Part shown: piece after piece, positions 5,883 through 8,545 of the stretch | Layout: every line of letters begins with the position of its first letter | Numbering within the stretch: position 1 is the stretch's first letter | Origin: JACPIL01 sp964362365 | GTDB lineage: Archaea > Nanobdellota > Nanobdellia > Woesearchaeales > GW2011-AR9 | Direction of reading: 5' to 3' | Assembly (NCBI GenBank): GCA_964362365.1 | Contig: CAYIEF010000043.1 | Location: forward strand, 1 to 8,545 | DNA length: 8,545 nucleotides | Position numbers and translations under genes: made by a program | Notes under the pieces: model-generated | What the model was told of the DNA's origin: nothing | The model's input: the letters and a program-made list of their open reading frames with translations, nothing else | Database searches by the model: none

Positions 5883-6875
5883 ATGAGCCTAAAACTTGAT
5901 GCTTTCGACAAAAGGATCATTGAATTATTGCTTTCAAATGCAAAAGAAAGTACTACCTCTATAGCCAGAAAAGTAAAATTAGGCAGGGAAAACGTTGATT
6001 ACAGACTAAAAAGACTCATCAAACAAGGCACAATCAAAGATTTCGTAACGGAATTTGATGAGCGAGCATTAAGAATTAAACACTATGTTTTGTTTGCACA
6101 ATTAAATCGCCTAACTGGAGATGCAGAAAAACAGATTCTGGCGTACTTAAAAGAACACAAATATGTCAGCTGGATTGGCACTGCGGCAGGTAAATGGACC
6201 CTTATTTGTGATATATACGTGCCCGAACACATAGCAGTAAATTTCGTATTGGATGGGATTCTTGTAAAATTTGGAGCATACATAGAAGAATATGTCGTCT
6301 TGGAACTGATTTTAGGAGAATATTTTTTTGAGAAATATATAGAGAAAAAAGCAAATCTAATACCACAGAAAGCAGTAAAAGAATCTACCAAAAAAATAGA
6401 CGGGATAGATTATCAAATAATGGCACTTCTTAATTCAAATGCTCGGATAAATTATGCAGAATTATCCCAGAAAATAGGATTAACTGCAAACGGCATTAAA
6501 AAAAGAATAAAAAACTTAGAAAAAATAAAAGTTATAAAAAAATACAGCCTCACCCTTGATTTTAAAAAATTTGGTTATGAATGGTATGGAATACAACTCA
6601 AACTAACTAAATTTGATCAAGAAACAATTAATCACATTCAAAAATTCTTTAGAAATCATCCAAAAGTCATTTTTTATTACAAATATACTGGGCCTTGGGA
6701 TCATGATGTTGGTTTTGTAGCCAATAATTCAACAGAATTGAGAGAATTCATCAACAAATTAAGAGCAGAATTCCCGGAAGAGTTAAAACTCGTTGATGTT
6801 TTTATAACTCTGGAAGAAATAAAGGGATACCAGCTTCCGGATGGTGTGTTTCAACAACTTAACGAAGAAACTTAG
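5883..6875 (+). CDS. Lrp/AsnC-type transcriptional regulator, tandem-duplicated
   Basis: A 330-residue protein, about twice the usual 150 of Lrp/AsnC regulators, made of two units. Unit 1 has an Lrp-type HTH (about 5-50: LDAFDKRIIELLLSNAK, then TSIARKVKLGRENVDYRLKR) and an alpha/beta effector-like domain (66-142). Unit 2 has a second HTH (173-218: IDGIDYQIMALLNSNARIN, YAELSQKIGLTANGIKKRIK) and a second effector-like domain (about 232-315). Such doubled forms are frequent in DPANN archaea and would act as an intrachain dimer. The ligand is unknown; the RAM-like parts are divergent. The ATG is supported by a TATA box 24-31 nt upstream. The gene is divergent from the repeat-protein operon across a 117-base shared promoter region, so those genes are a plausible target. 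It converges with the toxin cassette, with two bases between the stops. Confidence 0.85.
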   Translation: MSLKLDAFDKRIIELLLSNAKESTTSIARKVKLGRENVDYRLKRLIKQGTIKDFVTEFDERALRIKHYVLFAQLNRLTGDAEKQILAYLKEHKYVSWIGTAAGKWTLICDIYVPEHIAVNFVLDGILVKFGAYIEEYVVLELILGEYFFEKYIEKKANLIPQKAVKESTKKIDGIDYQIMALLNSNARINYAELSQKIGLTANGIKKRIKNLEKIKVIKKYSLTLDFKKFGYEWYGIQLKLTKFDQETINHIQKFFRNHPKVIFYYKYTGPWDHDVGFVANNSTELREFINKLRAEFPEELKLVDVFITLEEIKGYQLPDGVFQQLNEET

Positions 6876-6877
6876 GT

Positions 6878-7015
6878 TTAAGCGGTGCTTCTTTTAGAGA
6901 ATTCAAATTTCTTAATCCTTCCCTTCTTAATATCATCAAAAGACTTTAACATAGAACGAAGAAATTCATTTTGTTCCTTTAATTCTTTTTTTGCGTGTTT
7001 GATATCTTCTCTCAT
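6878..7015 (-). CDS. Antitoxin-like small protein, second frame (45 aa)
   Basis: A 45-residue, highly charged helical peptide: MREDIKHAKKELKEQNEFL, a short SMLKSFDDIKKGRIKKF stretch and a basic tail. Its position after a RelE/ParE-like toxin and its D-I-K-x-G-R-I-K-K-F ending are what one expects of the toxin-binding half of a small antitoxin. The chosen ATG at 7015 overlaps the stop of the preceding mini-gene (ATGA), which suggests coupled translation. A longer in-frame start at 7072 would add a Cys/Arg-rich stretch with no support. It could also be the C-terminal half of one antitoxin split by a frameshift. Confidence 0.6.
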   Translation of the reverse strand: MREDIKHAKKELKEQNEFLRSMLKSFDDIKKGRIKKFEFSKRSTA

Positions 7016-7128
7016 TTTGATCCCACCGGTATTTTGATTATTCCTTCTTCTACAGCAACAATCTCTATACAAAGCTTGTCAATAAGCTTTTGCCGTTCAT
7101 CAATCAATTGTTGAAGTTTTTTATCCAT
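7012..7128 (-). CDS. Antitoxin-like small protein, first frame (38 aa)
   Basis: A 38-residue frame beginning MDKKLQQLIDERQKLIDKL and ending EEGIIKIPVGSK. It has an amphipathic helix rich in Lys, Gln and Leu, then a short beta-like tail. It begins 25 bases after the toxin stop and ends in a TGA that overlaps the next start by four bases. An in-frame ATG at 7146 would add six residues. I know no named family for it. As part of a toxin cassette it is probably an antitoxin or its N-terminal half. Confidence 0.5.
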   Translation of the reverse strand: MDKKLQQLIDERQKLIDKLCIEIVAVEEGIIKIPVGSK

Positions 7129-7153
7129 TTTTATCCTATAACTCATTTATTAT

Positions 7154-7471
7154 TTATAATCCTTTTGCACCTTTCTCTACAAACTCTTTAAACATTTTTA
7201 GATTGCTTTTAATAATATCGATAACTGCTTGCTGGCTTTTCTTATCAGAGACCCCCACAAATAAGACTAAAACTAAGTTGTCGTAAATAAGATAATAAAC
7301 TCGAAACTTATCGTTCTTGAGTTCTCTGAACCATGGATAACCAAGCGGCCTGCCCAGAGCATAAGGATTTTCCTGCAGTTTTCTGATTTGATTTTCAAAT
7401 CTCTCTTTAATGTCAGAAGGTAATTTCTCAAAATTATGTTCAAACTCATTAGTTTCTCTAAGATTCCACAT
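7154..7471 (-). CDS. RelE/ParE-superfamily toxin
   Basis: A 105-residue type II toxin-like protein. The fold pattern is visible: a first strand and helical hairpin (WNLRETNEFEHNFEKLP, then DIKERFENQIRKLQENPYALG), then RPLGYPWFRELKNDKFRVYY (41-60), hydrophobic strands (YLIYDNLVLVLFVGVSDKK) and a C-terminal helix. R49, K52, R57 and Y59/Y60 are where RelE-like enzymes carry ribosome- or mRNA-contact residues. RelE homologues cleave mRNA on the ribosome, while ParE homologues target gyrase; the sequence alone does not decide. The toxin is first in its operon, before the small antitoxin-like frames, as in HigBA rather than RelBE order. A TTAAATA box at 7496-7502 (-31 to -25) implies a leaderless mRNA. 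Confidence 0.85.
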   Translation of the reverse strand: MWNLRETNEFEHNFEKLPSDIKERFENQIRKLQENPYALGRPLGYPWFRELKNDKFRVYYLIYDNLVLVLFVGVSDKKSQQAVIDIIKSNLKMFKEFVEKGAKGL

Positions 7472-7495
7472 AAATTGAAAGAGACAAGAGGACGT

Positions 7496-7502
7496 TATTT
7501 AA
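7496..7502 (-). promoter_or_regulatory. TATA box of the toxin cassette
   Basis: The minus strand reads TTAAATA, within AAACTTAAATAACG. It is 31 to 25 nt upstream of the toxin ATG, again the spacing of a leaderless archaeal promoter. Confidence 0.5.
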
Positions 7503-7533
7503 GTTTATTGTAAAGAAAAAATACTTAGGGTCA

Positions 7534-7560
7534 GGAAGAAACGGGAGAGCCCCTCCTTCC
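7534..7560. repeat. Interrupted inverted repeat between divergent promoters
   Basis: GGAAG (7534-7538) and CTTCC (7556-7560) enclose GGG-AGAG-CCC (7543-7552). The element is the most GC-rich part of the intergenic region. It lies outside both predicted transcripts, directly before the pilin-gene TATA box, so it may be a protein-binding site rather than an RNA hairpin. Confidence 0.3.
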
Positions 7561-7561
7561 G

Positions 7562-7576
7562 CAAGCTTTAAATACC
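7562..7576 (+). promoter_or_regulatory. TATA promoter of the pilin-like gene pair
   Basis: CAAGCTTTAAATACC contains a TTTAAATA box at 7567-7574 with a CAAGC BRE-like start; it is the best-formed archaeal promoter in the window. Transcription should begin near 7597, leaving a leader of about 50 bases with a ribosome site. Confidence 0.65.
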
Positions 7577-7634
7577 CAAAAGATTTCTTTGCAACCTAGG
7601 CATTCAAATAATAAGTATTCAAGTATCAAAAAGA

Positions 7635-7640
7635 GAGGTG
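7635..7640 (+). promoter_or_regulatory. Ribosome binding site deciding the pilin-like gene start
   Basis: GAGGTG matches the archaeal anti-Shine-Dalgarno partner and lies six bases before the ATG at 7647. An upstream in-frame GTG (7638) is part of this site, so it is not the start. Confidence 0.7.
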
Positions 7641-7646
7641 TACCAG

Positions 7647-8228
7647 ATGAGAATTAACAAAAAAGGTTCTCTTGATCTTTCCATTCAAGCTATTGTCATT
7701 GTTGTTATTGCTTTCGTGGTTCTAGGTTTAGGTTTAGGCTTTGTCAAAGGTACTTTCAAAGATATTAGTGAAACCAGCAAAGGCGTCCAGGCTAAAATCA
7801 AGGAACAGATTCTGGAAGATTTACGGGTTTCTGGAAAGAAAGTATCCATCACTTCTCAAGTTAATCTTGAACGGGGAAAGGAAGCTTTAGAAAATATTGG
7901 TATTGTAAACACCGGGTTGACGGAAAAAACCTTTGGGATTAAGATTGCTTTCATCAAGAAACAGAATCCTGACGGAACTGAAGATGAAAGCCCTGAAGCA
8001 GGTAATGAAATTATTTTCTTTTACAGCAGTTTGGTCGAAAAAAGGTTATCGCCTACCGCCGGGGATGTTATCCCTATCACTATCACTGCCAAAAGCAGCG
8101 CGGCAGGCAATTACTTGTATAAAGTTGATGTCTTAGCAGAAAGCACTCCTGGAGCATGTGTTTCTGGCAACATGGGCGCAGGCTGTGAATTGTACGACAC
8201 CCGCAGCTTCTTCGTGCGGGTCGGATAG
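7647..8228 (+). CDS. Type IV pilin-like secreted protein, DPANN type
   Basis: A 193-residue protein with a short basic start (MRINKKG), then SLDLSIQAIVIVVIAFVVLG and further Gly/Leu to about residue 32, ending FVKG. A Lys-Lys-Gly followed by a polar then hydrophobic helix resembles archaeal class III signal peptides cut by the prepilin peptidase (after G7). However, the glutamate at +5 of typical pilins is missing, so it may instead be an uncleaved N-terminal anchor. The rest is an extracellular beta-rich domain (from about 65), with IGIVNTGLTEKTFGIKIAF and two cysteines (TPGACV, GAGCEL) near the end that could pair; it closes SFFVRVG. It is probably a surface or filament subunit. The small membrane protein follows after 12 bases, and its ribosome site overlaps this stop codon, so the two are likely translated together. 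Confidence 0.7.
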   Translation: MRINKKGSLDLSIQAIVIVVIAFVVLGLGLGFVKGTFKDISETSKGVQAKIKEQILEDLRVSGKKVSITSQVNLERGKEALENIGIVNTGLTEKTFGIKIAFIKKQNPDGTEDESPEAGNEIIFFYSSLVEKRLSPTAGDVIPITITAKSSAAGNYLYKVDVLAESTPGACVSGNMGAGCELYDTRSFFVRVG

Positions 8229-8240
8229 AGGTTAAAAAAC

Positions 8241-8477
8241 ATGGCAAAAGCATCGTCAAATGGAAAGAAACGATTATCAGAAGCGCAGGAATTTGAGATC
8301 ATGAAATTAGTCTTAGACAAATTCCTCTGGTTAGGGTTTGTGGTTATGGGTTGGGGGATGTATCTCTCTTTAACTGCAGAAAACATCTTGGCTGGAGTTT
8401 GGCATATGATCGCTGGCGGGGTGTTATTATTACTGTTCTTAGTGATTATTGTGAAAGAATATGAGATTGTGAAGTAA
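8241..8477 (+). CDS. Small two-helix membrane protein (78 aa)
   Basis: The function is not recognised. A soluble, charged N-terminus (about 1-27, with KKRLSEAQEFEIMKLVLDK) precedes two membrane helices: FLWLGFVVMGWGMYLSL (28-44) and AGVWHMIAGGVLLLLFLVII (51-70). A short charged tail EYEIVK follows. Both ends should lie on the same, probably cytoplasmic, side. The ribosome site GAGGTT (8228-8233) overlaps the stop of the pilin-like gene, giving a tight operon. A role as a partner or anchor of the pilin-like protein is a guess from context. Confidence 0.75.
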   Translation: MAKASSNGKKRLSEAQEFEIMKLVLDKFLWLGFVVMGWGMYLSLTAENILAGVWHMIAGGVLLLLFLVIIVKEYEIVK

Positions 8478-8496
8478 AGGTATTATTTTCTTTTAA

Positions 8497-8538
8497 ATGA
8501 AAAGAGCAGAAATCCCCACTATTCATAGTGTGGGATGA
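8497..8538 (+). other. Possible C-terminal remnant of a TnpB-like frame
   Basis: A 13-codon reading (MKRAEIPTIHSVG, then TGA) runs through the hairpin. Charged MKxExP-type endings encoded across the right-end hairpin occur in TnpB genes of IS200/IS605 elements, from memory. It has no ribosome site and is too short to be a gene; it is recorded only as a possible decayed transposon end. Confidence 0.2.
8512..8536 (+). repeat. Strong hairpin with bulged T, IS200/IS605-end-like
   Basis: ATCCC (8512-8516) pairs with GGGAT (8532-8536), and CACTA (8517-8521) pairs with TAGTG (8526-8530). T8531 is bulged and the loop is TTCA: ten base pairs in all. Subterminal hairpins with an unpaired T are what TnpA recognises in IS608-like elements. 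No U-run follows, which argues against a simple terminator, although T-rich DNA (8481-8494) precedes it. The window ends nine bases later, so a neighbouring transposon cannot be confirmed. Confidence 0.45.
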
Positions 8539-8545
8539 ATGCTGC

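Noticed and set aside
6083..6391. Minus-strand frame of 102 codons
   Set aside because: Lies inside the Lrp-like gene in an antisense frame with low-complexity composition.
7016..7072. Upstream start for the 45-residue antitoxin-like frame
   Set aside because: The extra Cys/Arg/Asn-rich residues overlap the coding part of the 38-codon frame and have no initiation signal.
7071..7090. Inverted repeat AAAGCTT-GTCAAT-AAGCTTT
   Set aside because: It falls in coding sequence and follows from a repeated Lys-Leu codon pair (KLIDKL); no further support for an operator.
7638..7646. GTG start three codons upstream of the pilin-like gene
   Set aside because: The GTG is part of the GAGGTG ribosome site for the ATG at 7647.
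8111..8386. Minus-strand frame of 91 codons
   Set aside because: Antisense across the end of the pilin-like gene and the small membrane protein gene, which both have ribosome sites.
1..8545. Bacterial -35/-10 promoters for the sigma factor
   Set aside because: Scattered TATAAT-like and TTGACA-like words occur, but I found no pair with 16-18 base spacing before a gene; TATA boxes explain the starts better.
1..8545. tRNA genes, rRNA, CRISPR arrays
   Set aside because: No cloverleaf-like segment in the gaps and no regularly spaced repeats were seen.

Overview
The window most likely comes from a small-genome archaeon of the DPANN group (Woesearchaeales or Pacearchaeales-like). The evidence is an archaeal-type isoleucyl-tRNA synthetase, a membrane-anchored winged-helix protein, a tandem Lrp-like regulator and a pilin-like gene of the DPANN style. 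In addition, archaeal TATA boxes sit 22-31 nt upstream of at least five start codons, the spacing expected for leaderless mRNAs. The lineage is an inference; no rRNA or other marker is present.

Layout. Positions 1-1953 (minus) hold the N-terminal 651 codons of ileS, which runs off the left edge. Positions 1991-4044 (minus) are a two-gene operon: a signal-peptide/beta-domain/one-TM/winged-helix protein, followed after 11 nt by a full-length bacterial-type sigma-70 family factor. Positions 4095-4974 (minus) hold a BRO/DinD-like antirepressor gene broken by one extra base. Positions 5027-5765 (minus) hold two tightly coupled small genes of an unrecognised repeat family. A divergent promoter region (5766-5882) leads to a plus-strand gene for a doubled Lrp/AsnC-type regulator (5883-6875). 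It converges with a minus-strand RelE/ParE-like toxin cassette (6878-7471) that has two overlapping antitoxin-like mini-genes. A second divergent region (7472-7646) leads to a plus-strand pair: a pilin-like secreted protein and a small two-TM protein. The window ends in a strong hairpin with a bulged T, resembling an IS200/IS605-type end. No stretch over 300 bases lacks a gene.

The most notable point is a bacterial sigma factor with near-complete regions 2, 3.0 and 4 in an archaeal operon whose own promoter is a TATA box. Its upstream partner looks like a membrane signal-transducing transcription factor, so the pair may be an envelope-signal-to-sigma switch built on an archaeal chassis. That function is an inference. 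As I recall, complete sigma factors were reported in archaeal single-cell genomes in 2013, so the presence is not wholly new. I know of no description of this operon.

The stretch from about 4.1 to 7.5 kb reads as accessory DNA (antirepressor, toxin-antitoxin, orphan repeat proteins, AT-rich) lying between ileS/sigma and the envelope gene pair.
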